Source: Streptomyces sp. CB01635 (lineage in GTDB: Bacteria > Actinomycetota > Actinomycetes > Streptomycetales > Streptomycetaceae). Taken from it: DNA of 64,000 bases. Each line of letters starts with the position of its first letter. The stretch's first letter is position 1. The stretch spans positions 1 to 64,000 of the forward strand of contig NZ_NNBL01000040.1 of assembly GCF_002803065.1 (NCBI RefSeq), in the 5' to 3' direction. Below the pieces are notes generated by a model, which was not told where the DNA came from, ran no database searches, and saw only the letters and a list, made by a program, of their open reading frames with translations. The translations under genes and the position numbers were made by a program. Shown here one piece after another: positions 51,817-60,788 of this stretch.

Positions 51817-53922
51817 ATGCGGTGGTTGGTGGGGTGGAGCAGTACCGCCGCCGGGCCCGTGCGGTTCGGGTCCGCGGGTTCGACCGGACCCGACGGGGAG
51901 ACCGTCCATCCCGTGGGTTCGCAGCTCCTGTGGGGTGACCCCGATCCGCTGTGGGCGGTCGGCGACTGGCGTCCGGACGAGGTCAGGATCGTCAGCGCCG
52001 ACGAGCAGACCCGTATCGCCGTACTCGGCACCTGCGGCGCCACCGACGAGCAGCTGCGGGTCGGCCTGTTCGCCGCGCGCGGCGGGGCCCTGCGCCACCT
52101 CACCGCCTGGTCCGGCAGCTACACCGCGGTCGTCCAGGTCGGCCGGCGCCTCATGGTCGCCGGTGATCTCGCGGGCGCACGGCCCGTGTTCTACACGCCC
52201 TGGGCCGGCGGCACCGCGTACGCGACGGCCGCCCTGCCGCTCGCCGACCTGATCGAGGCCCACCTCGACATCGGCCATCTCGCGGCCCTGCTCGCCGCCC
52301 CCGACGTGCCCGAAGCCCTGCACGACTCGACGCCGTACCAGGGCGTACACCGCATCCCGCCGGGCCACGCGCTGATCCTGCGCGCCGGTGCCCGCGAGAT
52401 CGCCGGCTACGAACCGGTCGCGTCGCTCGCCGTCGCCGCGCCCTCCGCGGACCCCACCGGCTCGGTGGACGCCCTGCGCGACGCGCTCGTCGAGGCCGTA
52501 CGCGCCCGGCTCGCCGCGCCCCGGCACGTCCCCGGCGCCGACATCGACCCAGGACCCGTCCCCGGAATGGGCCCCGCCGAGCGGCGCGCGGCCCGCGGCA
52601 TGCCCGTGCCCGGCATCGGCGCCGACCTCTCCGGAGGACCCGCGTCCGGAACTCTCGCGCTGCTCGCGGCGGGACTGCCCGGGCTGCCCGGCACGGTCCT
52701 CGGCCACGGCACGGGCGCGGGCGAACGCCTCCTCGCCGTCACCTTCAACGACCTGTCCGCGGGCGCCGAAGGACGCGAGGCCGAACTCCAGCGCGCGGGC
52801 GCCATCGCCGCGAACCCCCGGCTGCACCACGTCGTCGTCACCGCAGGCGAAGAGGCGCTCCCTTACGCCGAGTTGGACGGCCCCCTCACCGACGAGCCCG
52901 GCCCCTCCCTGATCACCGCCGCCCGCCACCGCACCCGCCTTCTCTCCGGGAGCGCCGACCACTTCACGGGCTACGGCGCCCGCCAGGTCCTCGACGCACA
53001 CCCGGCCCGCCTTGCCGACCTCCTCATGGACCGGCGCCGGCGTCACATGGTCAAGCCGGTCGCCGCGCTCGCCAAGGCGGACGGCGGCTCCGTGCTGGTG
53101 CCCGCGCGCGTGTACGGCGCGGCGCGCAAGCTGGCCCGCACGCCGTACAAGGCGGGCATCGCAAGCCTCGCGGAGCGGCTGCTGCAGCGGAATTTCGAGG
53201 ACCCGGGCGGTGAAGCGGGCGCCGTCGGCGCATCGCTCGCGGCCCTCGCCTGGGCGAGACCGGGGCCCGCCGCGCGCTGGCTGACGGGCGAGGCCCTCGC
53301 TGAAGTATCGGTTCGCCTCCAGGACGGCGCGACGCGTCCGGGGCCAGGACCGGGGCAGCGGCCCGGCGCGTTCCGGGCCCGCGCCGCTCTCGCCCGTCAC
53401 GCGGCTGACCTGCGCGTCCTCGAACAGGCCGCCGAGGTCCGCTTCCAGCGCCTGCACGCCCCCTTCCTCGACAACCAGGTCGTACGCGCCTCCCGCGCCC
53501 TCCCCGAGGCGCTCCGCGTCCGGCCCGGCGCCCGCGCCGACATCCTGCGTACCGTCCTCGAAGGCGCCGGCGTCAGTGAACTTCCCGCCGGCTGGGGCGC
53601 CCCCTCGCACGCGTCGTCCGCCGCGGCGGCCCGCACCGGCCTGCGTGTCCGTGCCGACCACCTCATCCAGCTCTTCGACACCCCGCTCCTCGCCCAGACC
53701 GGCCTGATCGAGGCCCGCGTCGTCCGCAAGGCCCTGCGCGCGGCGGCCGACGGCGAGCCCCTGCCGCTGGACGGCCTCGCCGACCTCGTCTCCCTCGAAC
53801 TCTGGCTGCGCCGCCTGCTCGCCCGCCGCGGCACCTGCTGGACCGGTACCCCGGCCCGCCAGCGCGCCGTCCCCACAGGGAGCGTCGCACCGCAGCGGGG
53901 CGCACTGGGAGCCGGGCGCTGA
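51817..53922 (+). CDS. Asparagine-synthase-like protein lacking the glutaminase cysteine
   Basis: The 701-residue protein has the two-domain build of asparagine synthetase B and of lasso-peptide cyclases. It begins MRWLVGWSSTAAG, so the catalytic Cys2 of true glutaminases is absent. GDLAGARPVFYTPWAGGTAY near residue 126 is the matching part of that fold. The synthetase half has GIGADLSGGPASGTLALLAA near 267, a changed SGGxDS ATP loop, and a long helical C-terminus ending in a basic tail. Without a glutaminase site it should use another amine, or act in cis on a peptide as lasso cyclases do. No lasso precursor, protease or RiPP-recognition gene is adjacent. ATG 51817 follows GGAGGCGGCG. I recall this gene as conserved in Streptomyces with no known role. 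Confidence 0.75.
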   Translation: MRWLVGWSSTAAGPVRFGSAGSTGPDGETVHPVGSQLLWGDPDPLWAVGDWRPDEVRIVSADEQTRIAVLGTCGATDEQLRVGLFAARGGALRHLTAWSGSYTAVVQVGRRLMVAGDLAGARPVFYTPWAGGTAYATAALPLADLIEAHLDIGHLAALLAAPDVPEALHDSTPYQGVHRIPPGHALILRAGAREIAGYEPVASLAVAAPSADPTGSVDALRDALVEAVRARLAAPRHVPGADIDPGPVPGMGPAERRAARGMPVPGIGADLSGGPASGTLALLAAGLPGLPGTVLGHGTGAGERLLAVTFNDLSAGAEGREAELQRAGAIAANPRLHHVVVTAGEEALPYAELDGPLTDEPGPSLITAARHRTRLLSGSADHFTGYGARQVLDAHPARLADLLMDRRRRHMVKPVAALAKADGGSVLVPARVYGAARKLARTPYKAGIASLAERLLQRNFEDPGGEAGAVGASLAALAWARPGPAARWLTGEALAEVSVRLQDGATRPGPGPGQRPGAFRARAALARHAADLRVLEQAAEVRFQRLHAPFLDNQVVRASRALPEALRVRPGARADILRTVLEGAGVSELPAGWGAPSHASSAAAARTGLRVRADHLIQLFDTPLLAQTGLIEARVVRKALRAAADGEPLPLDGLADLVSLELWLRRLLARRGTCWTGTPARQRAVPTGSVAPQRGALGAGR

Positions 53923-53990
53923 AGCACTGCGCCCGTGGTGTCCTCAGCGCCCCGAACCGGAATCCGCGCGACTGAGCCCGTCCCGACCGT

Positions 53991-54002
53991 GAGAATGGAC
54001 CC
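53991..54002 (+). promoter_or_regulatory. Probable leaderless promoter of the AfsR-like gene
   Basis: GAGAAT (53991-53996) lies 6 bases before the GTG start and no ribosome site is present. Confidence 0.4.
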
Positions 54003-57000
54003 GTGCGGTACCGAATCCTGGGCGTCACCGAGGCGTACGACGATCAAGGCACACCCCTGCCCGTGGGTGGACAGCGCCTGCGAGCCCTGCTCACGTCGCT
54101 CGCGCTGCACGCCGGCCGCACCGCCCCCGCGGACGCGCTCATCGGCGACGTATGGGCCGACGAGCCACCCGCCGACGCGACCGCCGCCCTCCAGGCCCTC
54201 GTCGGCCGACTGCGCCGTGTCCTCGGCAAAGACGCCGTCACTTCGGAGGCGGGCGGCGGCTATCGCCTCGCCGCCCGCCCCGACGACGTGGACCTGTACG
54301 TCTTCGAGCGCCTCGTCGGTGAGGGCACGGCCGCCCTCACGGCGCACGACCCGGCGACCGCGTCCCGCGCCCTGCGCGACGCGCTCGCCCTGTGGCGCGG
54401 ACCCGCACTCGCCGACCTCGCCGACCGCACCGCCGCGACCCGCCCCGAGGCCCAGCGCCTCGAAGCGGCACGCGCGCGCGTGGAGGCCGATCTGCAGCTC
54501 GGCCGCGCCGCGGACGTCGTACCGGAGCTGACCGAACTCACCCACGCCCACCCGTACGACGAGCCGCTGCACGCCCTCCTCATCCGCGCCCTGCGCGACG
54601 CCGGCCGCGGCGCCGACGCACTCGCCGCCTACGAGACGGCCCGCCACACCCTCGCCGACGGCCTCGGCGCGGATCCCGGACCCGAACTGGCCGCCTTGTA
54701 CGCCGACTTGCTCGACCCCGCCCGCGTCCACGCCGGCGACTCCGGCCGCCCGGCGCCGCCACGGCAGCCGCAGCGCGCCGGCAATCTGAGGCCACGCCTC
54801 AACTCGTTCGTCGGCCGGGAACCCGAACTCGACGCCATCCGTTCAGACTTGCAAGCGGCCCGCCTCGTCACCCTTACCGGACCGGGCGGCTCCGGCAAGA
54901 CCCGCCTCGCCGAGGAAGCCGCTGCCGAGCACCCCCGTGCCTGGCTCGCCGAGCTCGCCCCGCTCGACCAGCCCGAGGCCGTGGCGGGCGCCGTCGTCAG
55001 CGCCCTCGGCCTGCGCGAGACGGTCCTGATGACCAGCGAGCACTCTGCGCCGCAGGACGACCCCGTGGCGCTGCTCGTCGAGCACTGCGCCCAGCGCAGC
55101 CTGCTCCTGATCCTTGACAACTGCGAACACGTCATCGGCGCCGCGGCCGAGCTCGCCGAGACCCTCCTCACCCACTGCCCCGGCCTCACGGTCCTCGCCA
55201 CCAGCCGCGAACCCCTGGGCGTGCCCGGCGAGTCCGTGCGCCCCGTCGAACCCCTGCCGCCCGACCCCGCGCACCGCCTGTTCGACGAGCGTGCCCGAGC
55301 CGTGCGCCCCGACTTCGACGTCACCGGCGACCCCGAGGCCGTGGCCGAGATCTGCCGCCGCCTCGACGGCCTGCCGCTCGCCATCGAACTGGCCGCCGCC
55401 CGCCTCAGACTCCTCACCCCCCGCCAGATCGCGGACCGTCTCGACGACCGCTTCCGCCTGCTGACCAGCGGCAGCCGCACCGTACTGCCCCGCCAGCAGA
55501 CCCTGCGCGCGGTCGTCGACTGGTCCTGGGACCTCCTCGACGAGCAGGAGCGTACGGTCCTGCGCGAGGCGTCCGTCTTCGCCGGCGGCTGGGACCTGGA
55601 GGCCGCGGAGGCCGTCTGCACCGGCCCCGCATCCGACCTGATCGGCGCGCTCGTCGACAAGTCCCTCCTGGTGGCCACCCCGGGCCACGGCAGCATGCGG
55701 TACCGGATGCTGGAGACGATCCACGAGTACGCGACCGAACGCGCCGCCGAGACACCGCTGCTGCGCACCGAGGCCGAGCGGCGCCACGTCGCCTGCTTCC
55801 GAGCCCTCGTCGAGAAGGCAGACCCGCTCCTGCGCTCCGCCGAGCAACTCCCCTGGATCGAGCGCCTGGAGACGGAGCTCGACAACATCCGCGCCGCCCT
55901 GCACCGCTCCACGGTCACCGGCGACACCGAGGCCGCGGTCGAACTCGCCCTCTCCACCGGCTGGTTCTGGTGGCTGCGCAACTACCGCAGGGAGGGCGCC
56001 GAATGGGTCGGCCACATCCTGGAGGAGCTGCTCCCGACACCCCGCCCGGAGCGTCCGGCCCCCTCCGAATGCCGGGGTCCCCGGTCCGACAGGCGGACGT
56101 TCCCCGCTGCGGGTGACCTGGCGGACGAGGACGACCCGCTGTACTGGCCTCTCATGGAGCTGCGCCTCCTGCACATCTTCTTCGTGGCCCAGTCCGAACC
56201 TGAGAGCGCCCTGCGCGGGGAGGCCGACCGGGAGTACCTCGTGCGGGTGCGCGACGCCTTCGCGCGGCCCGGGCCCGTGGGGGCACGCTTCCCCGGCATC
56301 ATCTGGCCGTTCACCGTGCACTTCCTGGACAACCCGGAAGACGTCAGGGCCGCCCTCGACCGGGCCATCGCCAACTGCCGGGTGTACGGCGGCGAGTGGG
56401 AGATCGGCGTCACCCTGATGTTCCGTACGCACACCGCCGTCGACGGGCCGGGCAACCTCACGGGCGTCGACGACGACGTAGCCGAGCTGCGGACCATCAG
56501 CCGCCGCGTCGGGGACCGGTGGATGCGGGCCCAGGTGTGCAGCGCGGCCGGTGAGGCGGCCATCGCGCGCAGCCGGTTCGACGAGGCGAAGGGCGAGTTC
56601 GAGGAGGCACTGCGCCTCGCCTACGAGGTGGGCGCCTACGCGGAGGCACCGTTCCTCATCGCCCGGCTCGGCGAGATCGCCTACCGCTCCGGTGAACCCG
56701 ACGCGGCCCGCAAGCTCCTGGCCGAGGCGAGCGGGGAGGCCGACCGGTACGGGGTGCCGGACCCCCACGCATACGTGCACCTCCTGAACGCGCTGATGGC
56801 GGTGGAGGACGGCGAGGTGGCACGGGCCCGCGCGCTGTGCGACGAGGCGGCCAGGGAGTCCTCGCGCGGTACGCCGCCGCCGCAGTTCACGGCGGCCGTC
56901 GGGGGTGTCGACGCGCGGATCACCGCGGCCGAGTCGGGGCCTGCGCGCGGCCTCGCGGTCCTCACCGACGCCCTGCGGTACGCGGTCGAGACCCGTTGCG

Positions 57001-57278
57001 CGGAGATCGTCAATGCGGGCCTCGCGGGCCGCGGAGCACTCTTCCTGGCCCAGCTGGGCGACACGGAGGGCGCGGTACGGCTGGTGGCCGCGTCCGACGG
57101 CTGGCTCGGCGGCGCCGAGCGCCCGCTGCCCGAACGCGCCGAGATCGAGGCGCTGGAGGCGGAGGCGGTCGCCGCACTGGGCGCCGACAGGTACGCCGAA
57201 GCGCGCGCCGCGGGGGCGGGACACACGGCGGCCGAGGCAGTCACTCACCTGACGGAACGCGTCCGCCGCTTCAACTAG
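54003..57278 (+). CDS. AfsR/SARP-type regulator with BTAD, NB-ARC and TPR regions
   Basis: The 1091-residue protein has an OmpR-like DNA-binding domain (about 12-85; GQRLRALLTSLALHAGRT, LQALVGRLRRVLG, GGGYRLAA) and a bacterial transcriptional activator domain (about 92-238, with the usual VDLYVFERLV and ADPGPELAALYADLL). An NB-ARC-type ATPase follows with Walker A LTGPGGSGKTRLAEEAA near 296 and LLILDNCEHV near 370. LPLAIELAAARLRLL near 460 is a further NB-ARC match. The last 500 residues are helical repeats. Such proteins switch on secondary-metabolite or developmental genes after nucleotide-driven oligomerisation. No biosynthetic cluster is attached, so it is probably a pleiotropic regulator. 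It follows the asparagine-synthase-like gene by 80 bases, in the same direction. Confidence 0.9.
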   Translation: MRYRILGVTEAYDDQGTPLPVGGQRLRALLTSLALHAGRTAPADALIGDVWADEPPADATAALQALVGRLRRVLGKDAVTSEAGGGYRLAARPDDVDLYVFERLVGEGTAALTAHDPATASRALRDALALWRGPALADLADRTAATRPEAQRLEAARARVEADLQLGRAADVVPELTELTHAHPYDEPLHALLIRALRDAGRGADALAAYETARHTLADGLGADPGPELAALYADLLDPARVHAGDSGRPAPPRQPQRAGNLRPRLNSFVGREPELDAIRSDLQAARLVTLTGPGGSGKTRLAEEAAAEHPRAWLAELAPLDQPEAVAGAVVSALGLRETVLMTSEHSAPQDDPVALLVEHCAQRSLLLILDNCEHVIGAAAELAETLLTHCPGLTVLATSREPLGVPGESVRPVEPLPPDPAHRLFDERARAVRPDFDVTGDPEAVAEICRRLDGLPLAIELAAARLRLLTPRQIADRLDDRFRLLTSGSRTVLPRQQTLRAVVDWSWDLLDEQERTVLREASVFAGGWDLEAAEAVCTGPASDLIGALVDKSLLVATPGHGSMRYRMLETIHEYATERAAETPLLRTEAERRHVACFRALVEKADPLLRSAEQLPWIERLETELDNIRAALHRSTVTGDTEAAVELALSTGWFWWLRNYRREGAEWVGHILEELLPTPRPERPAPSECRGPRSDRRTFPAAGDLADEDDPLYWPLMELRLLHIFFVAQSEPESALRGEADREYLVRVRDAFARPGPVGARFPGIIWPFTVHFLDNPEDVRAALDRAIANCRVYGGEWEIGVTLMFRTHTAVDGPGNLTGVDDDVAELRTISRRVGDRWMRAQVCSAAGEAAIARSRFDEAKGEFEEALRLAYEVGAYAEAPFLIARLGEIAYRSGEPDAARKLLAEASGEADRYGVPDPHAYVHLLNALMAVEDGEVARARALCDEAARESSRGTPPPQFTAAVGGVDARITAAESGPARGLAVLTDALRYAVETRCAEIVNAGLAGRGALFLAQLGDTEGAVRLVAASDGWLGGAERPLPERAEIEALEAEAVAALGADRYAEARAAGAGHTAAEAVTHLTERVRRFN

Positions 57279-57302
57279 GACCGCTCACGCCTCAGCCGGG
57301 GC

Positions 57303-59255
57303 TCACCGACAGGTGAAACGGGACTCCGCCCAGTCCCCGACCGCGAGGGAGTCGAAGTTCGTCTGTGGCTCGGTGACCAGCCGGATCGCCTTGCGCTGCG
57401 CGAGATTCAGGTGAACCGGAACGGCAGGGTCCCCGCCCCTGAGGACCTGCGACCTCCACAGGCGCACCCCGTCCGCGTACACGGAGAACCGCACCGCTCC
57501 CGTGCCGAGCGTCATGTCGTCGACACCGGCGAAGGCGTCGTACGCGGTGCAGCTGCGGTTGAGGTCGATGGTCACGGTGGAGTTCGCGTGGACGGTGACG
57601 CCGTTCGCGTACTGCTTGTCCGCGACGCGCAGGCCGTAGCGCTGCCACACCCAGCTGCTCTCGCCGGGCCGGATCTCCGGCTTGGTGCCGTCGCCGAGTC
57701 CGGCGTACGACAGCTGATTGAGCTGGTAGACGGCCGGGGCGGGCGGGGGAGGCGTGGGCTTCGGAGTGGGCTCGGGCGTCGGCTTCGGGGTCGGCTTCGG
57801 GGGTGGTGTCGGCTTGGGCGTGGGCTTCGGGGTGGGCGTCGGCTTCGGCGCGGGCTCGGGGGGAGGCGTCGGCTGTGGCGGGGCGGGCGGCTCGGGCTTC
57901 GGCTTCGGGGGAGGCGTCGGCTTCGACGGGGTGATCGGCTGCGAGACCGCCGGCTTCTCCTTGCGCGCCTCCGGCTTGGGCTTGTGCGGATCGCCCGCGA
58001 GGGCGATCGCCACCGCCACGGCCACGCCCGCCGCGACCACACCGGCCGCGATGCCCGCCTTCACGGGCGCACCGAGCCCCTCGGACGCCGCGGCGCCCCC
58101 GCCCGCGGCCCCGCCGGAACTGCCGCCCGCCGCGGCCGCCGCACCGGCGCCCGCCGCACTCGCGGCGCCGCCGCCGATGAGCGCGACCACCTTCGCGTAC
58201 CCGGCGGCACCGAACCAGCCGATGACCGCGACCGGCACGACACCGGGGATCCCGCTGGCGACTTCCTTGATCTGACCGGCGGCGAGCCGGCACTTGGCGC
58301 ACTCCTCCAGATGCTTGCGCAGGCCGCGCTCGGCCCGCGTGCGCAGGCTGCCGCGGGCGTACGCGCCGAGCCGGTCGGCGTAGCGCGCGCACTCCTCGTC
58401 CTGGGTGAGGGTGGTGCTCACATGGGCCTGGAGGTACGCCTCCTTGAGGCCCTCGCGGGCACGCTTGGCCAGCACGCGCGTGCCGTTGGCGTCGAGGCCG
58501 AAGAGCGTGGCGACCTCGCTGGGCGACTCGTCCTCGACCTCCGTGTGCCACAGGACGGCCTGCCAGCGCTCCGGCAGGGACCGGAAGGCCTGCATGGCCA
58601 TCGACTGCTCGGCCTCGTGCATCGCGAGGACGTCGGCGCCGAGATCCAGGGTGTCGTCGTCGGAGACCTCACTGGAGCGGGCGGCCTGCTGGGCGAAGAC
58701 CGCGAAGTCCTCGACCAGGTGCTCGCGCTTCGCCGACTTCGTCCAGCCCGCGGCGACGCGGCGCACGGTGGTCAGCAGATAGGCGCGCACCGCGTGCTCG
58801 GGCCCGCTGCCGCCGCGCACGGCCTGAAGCATGCGCGCGAACACCTCGGCGGTGAGGTCGTCGGCGGTGTGCCCGTCCCGGCAGCAGGTGCGTGCGTAAC
58901 GGCGAACGGCGGCCGAGTGACGGCGGTACAGCTCCTCGTACGCGGTGTCGTCGCCGGACCGCATACAGGTGATCAGGTCGGCGTCCGCCGGAGGCGTTTC
59001 ACGCGGGGGCGGCAGGACGGAGGTGCCCGGATCCACGCCGTGCTCGCGCTGCTGCGGGACGCTCAGGTCGGAGCGGCCCTCACCCGCGGCGTCGGAGGGG
59101 CCGGCGGGGGCTGAGGGGCCGGGGGGTTCGGAGCCTGGCGAGTCGTCCCGGCGTGGACCTCCCTGGCTCGGCACCTGCCGCGCGGGCAGCCCGCCGGTCC
59201 CGGTGTCGCCCGCACCACTGTTCTCGAGTGGCTCGTCCCGCCCGTCAACACTCAT
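57303..59255 (-). CDS. ECF sigma factor fused to a zinc-finger anti-sigma region, membrane helix and carbohydrate-binding domain
   Basis: The 650-residue protein joins five parts. A disordered N-terminus runs to about residue 85. The sigma-2 region follows (LITCMRSGDDTAYEELYRRH, then TADDLTAEVFARML), with sigma-4 at about 205-275 (SLPERWQAVLWHTEVEDESP, LFGLDANGTRVLAKRAREGL). A zinc-finger anti-sigma segment carries HLEECAKCRLAAGQIKEV near 320. Ala/Gly-rich hydrophobic stretches lead to a clear membrane helix at about 398-421 (AGIAAGVVAAGVAVAVAIAL). A Pro/Lys/Thr spacer (about 423-507) leads to an NPCBM-type domain (511-648; YQLNQLSYAG, GVTVHANSTVTIDL, FAGVDDM). So the sigma factor is tethered to the membrane and could sense wall polysaccharide directly. 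It matches the architecture of the ECF53 group as I recall it. ATG 59255 is preferred; GTG 59279 is possible. Confidence 0.88.
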   Translation of the reverse strand: MSVDGRDEPLENSGAGDTGTGGLPARQVPSQGGPRRDDSPGSEPPGPSAPAGPSDAAGEGRSDLSVPQQREHGVDPGTSVLPPPRETPPADADLITCMRSGDDTAYEELYRRHSAAVRRYARTCCRDGHTADDLTAEVFARMLQAVRGGSGPEHAVRAYLLTTVRRVAAGWTKSAKREHLVEDFAVFAQQAARSSEVSDDDTLDLGADVLAMHEAEQSMAMQAFRSLPERWQAVLWHTEVEDESPSEVATLFGLDANGTRVLAKRAREGLKEAYLQAHVSTTLTQDEECARYADRLGAYARGSLRTRAERGLRKHLEECAKCRLAAGQIKEVASGIPGVVPVAVIGWFGAAGYAKVVALIGGGAASAAGAGAAAAAGGSSGGAAGGGAAASEGLGAPVKAGIAAGVVAAGVAVAVAIALAGDPHKPKPEARKEKPAVSQPITPSKPTPPPKPKPEPPAPPQPTPPPEPAPKPTPTPKPTPKPTPPPKPTPKPTPEPTPKPTPPPPAPAVYQLNQLSYAGLGDGTKPEIRPGESSWVWQRYGLRVADKQYANGVTVHANSTVTIDLNRSCTAYDAFAGVDDMTLGTGAVRFSVYADGVRLWRSQVLRGGDPAVPVHLNLAQRKAIRLVTEPQTNFDSLAVGDWAESRFTCR

Positions 59256-59611
59256 CGCGGAAAGCCCCCGACCGCACACTCAGACCCGAACACGCGGGAA
59301 AGAGTGCCACAAGGGTGGCCCGCACCACCTGCCGGTGTCCGTCAACCACTCATCCGTGGAAACTTCCTACAGCGAAGCAATAGCTTTCACTCGTACGGGT
59401 AGTGGTCAACTTTCGTGTCAAAAACGGGAGTTGGCCGCGCGCGACGCACATGTGTCACCCACGGCCGTCCCCACAGCCGGCACCGCGCGCATCACCTGGC
59501 ACCGCGCCCGCCGGAGGCCGCCGCGGCACCCCAGGCGTCGGTCGCACGCCCAGAACCCGCCCCGCCCCCGGTGCGCCCAGCTCCACCGGTCCTGCGCGGT
59601 ACCGCCCGCCC
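59256..59611. other. Region between atrA and the fused sigma factor gene
   Basis: This 356-base gap is downstream of atrA and upstream of the sigma gene on the minus strand. From about 59340 to 59440 the DNA is AT-richer and holds two TTGAC-like boxes on the minus strand and AAGC-AATA-GCTT at 59375-59386. The sigma gene promoter is probably here. No gene is seen. Confidence 0.4.
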
Positions 59612-60406
59612 TTACGCGGGCCGCGACCGCAGCCCTTCGAGCAGGATGTCCAGAAGTCGCGACGAGGCCGCGGCCTGCTGTGCGGCGTCCGGCAGCGAGG
59701 GCGCCGCCGTGGCGATCACCAGCAGCACGTCCGCCACCGTCACGTCCGCGCGGAGCTCAGACGCCGCGCGCGCCCGGTCCACGAGCTGCCCGACGACCTC
59801 GAGCAGCTCCGCGGCGCCCGCGTCGTCCGCCGGCACGGCCTCGGTGACCGGGGCCGTGCGCTGCTCCACGAGACGCAGCTCGGGCGCAACGCCGGCGTGC
59901 CGCTGCTGCGGAACCCGCGTCTCGTCCCGGACCCCACCCGCCGCGTCGGCCCGCTCGTCGGGGACGCCGACGCGCAGCACCTGCGGAGGCAGCAGCCGCC
60001 CCGCACCGGAGGCGACGGACGTGCGCAGGAAGCGCGACAGCGCCGACCACGGCTCGTCCTCCTGGCCGAGCGCGGCCCGCGCCTGGTCGGTCAGCCGGGA
60101 GGTCTCCTCCTCGGCTATGCGCCGCACCAGTACGTCTTTGCTCGGGAAGCGCCGGTACACCGTGCCGACACCGACCCGGGCCCGCCGTGCCACGTCCTCC
60201 ATCGGTGCGCCGTACCCCAGCTCGCCGAAGACCTCACGCGCCGCGCGCAGGACGTGTTCCAGATTGCGCTGGGCGTCCACGCGCAGCGGCGCGGCACGCG
60301 AACTGTCGCCCACGCCGCGCCCGTTACCGCCCGACGTGGCGGCCGGTCCGCCGGCCACGGCCGAAGCGGAAGCCGCGGAAGTCCATTGAGAGTCCTGAAT
60401 GTGCAT
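59612..60406 (-). CDS. atrA: TetR-family regulator AtrA
   Basis: The 264-residue protein has a disordered N-terminus of about 40 residues and a TetR DNA-binding domain at 46-92 (NLEHVLRAAREVFGELGYGA, MEDVARRARVGVGTVYRRFP). A helical ligand-binding and dimerisation domain follows. In S. coelicolor AtrA activates the actinorhodin activator gene actII-ORF4 and responds to nutrient state. The identification rests on the sequence and on its place between the fused sigma factor gene and the NADH dehydrogenase gene, where I remember atrA. The start is ATG 60406 with GGGGGAAC 7 bases upstream; the open frame upstream to 60760 is not gene-like. Confidence 0.85.
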   Translation of the reverse strand: MHIQDSQWTSAASASAVAGGPAATSGGNGRGVGDSSRAAPLRVDAQRNLEHVLRAAREVFGELGYGAPMEDVARRARVGVGTVYRRFPSKDVLVRRIAEEETSRLTDQARAALGQEDEPWSALSRFLRTSVASGAGRLLPPQVLRVGVPDERADAAGGVRDETRVPQQRHAGVAPELRLVEQRTAPVTEAVPADDAGAAELLEVVGQLVDRARAASELRADVTVADVLLVIATAAPSLPDAAQQAAASSRLLDILLEGLRSRPA

Positions 60407-60788
60407 ATGTGTTCCCCCGGTAATGACGTCTCCCCCCGGAGACTCTCCCCGCCATTGGCAACCGGAGCGTGAGGAACAGGCCAGTCCCACGGACCCGTCC
60501 GACGGATCCGTCAGCGCATCCCCCGACACCCCGACAGCACACGAACATAGTTGAGCCGGAGTCAATTCAGAAGGGGCAGGTTCCGCACAGAGCGCCCCCC
60601 GAACGGAGTACGCGGCGATTCCACCCCGATTGCACCCCCGCGCCTCACCCGCTACATGCCCGCTGACCTGCGGACATGTCCCGTACTCCGGCAATTCGCC
60701 CGACCGGCTGCCGGTGCGGCCGCCGGTCACACAATTTGCCGGGGCTGTGGACAAACTCAAGTGGCCGATGCGTCATGGGGTGGTGCCG
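60407..60788. other. Divergent region between atrA and the NADH dehydrogenase gene
   Basis: The 382-base gap must hold promoters for atrA (minus) and the dehydrogenase gene (plus), and may hold AtrA's own operator. It is moderately less GC-rich around 60540-60580 (TAGTTGAGCCGGAGTCAATTC). No gene and no clear palindrome were found. Confidence 0.4.

Noticed and set aside
51817..57278. A lasso-peptide or SARP-controlled biosynthetic cluster
   Set aside because: No precursor peptide, leader-binding protein, protease, synthase or transporter is adjacent; only the cyclase-like gene and a regulator are present.
57735..57985. Minisatellite-like repeats
   Set aside because: They encode the KPTP-rich wall spacer of the fused sigma factor and keep the frame; no separate function is needed.
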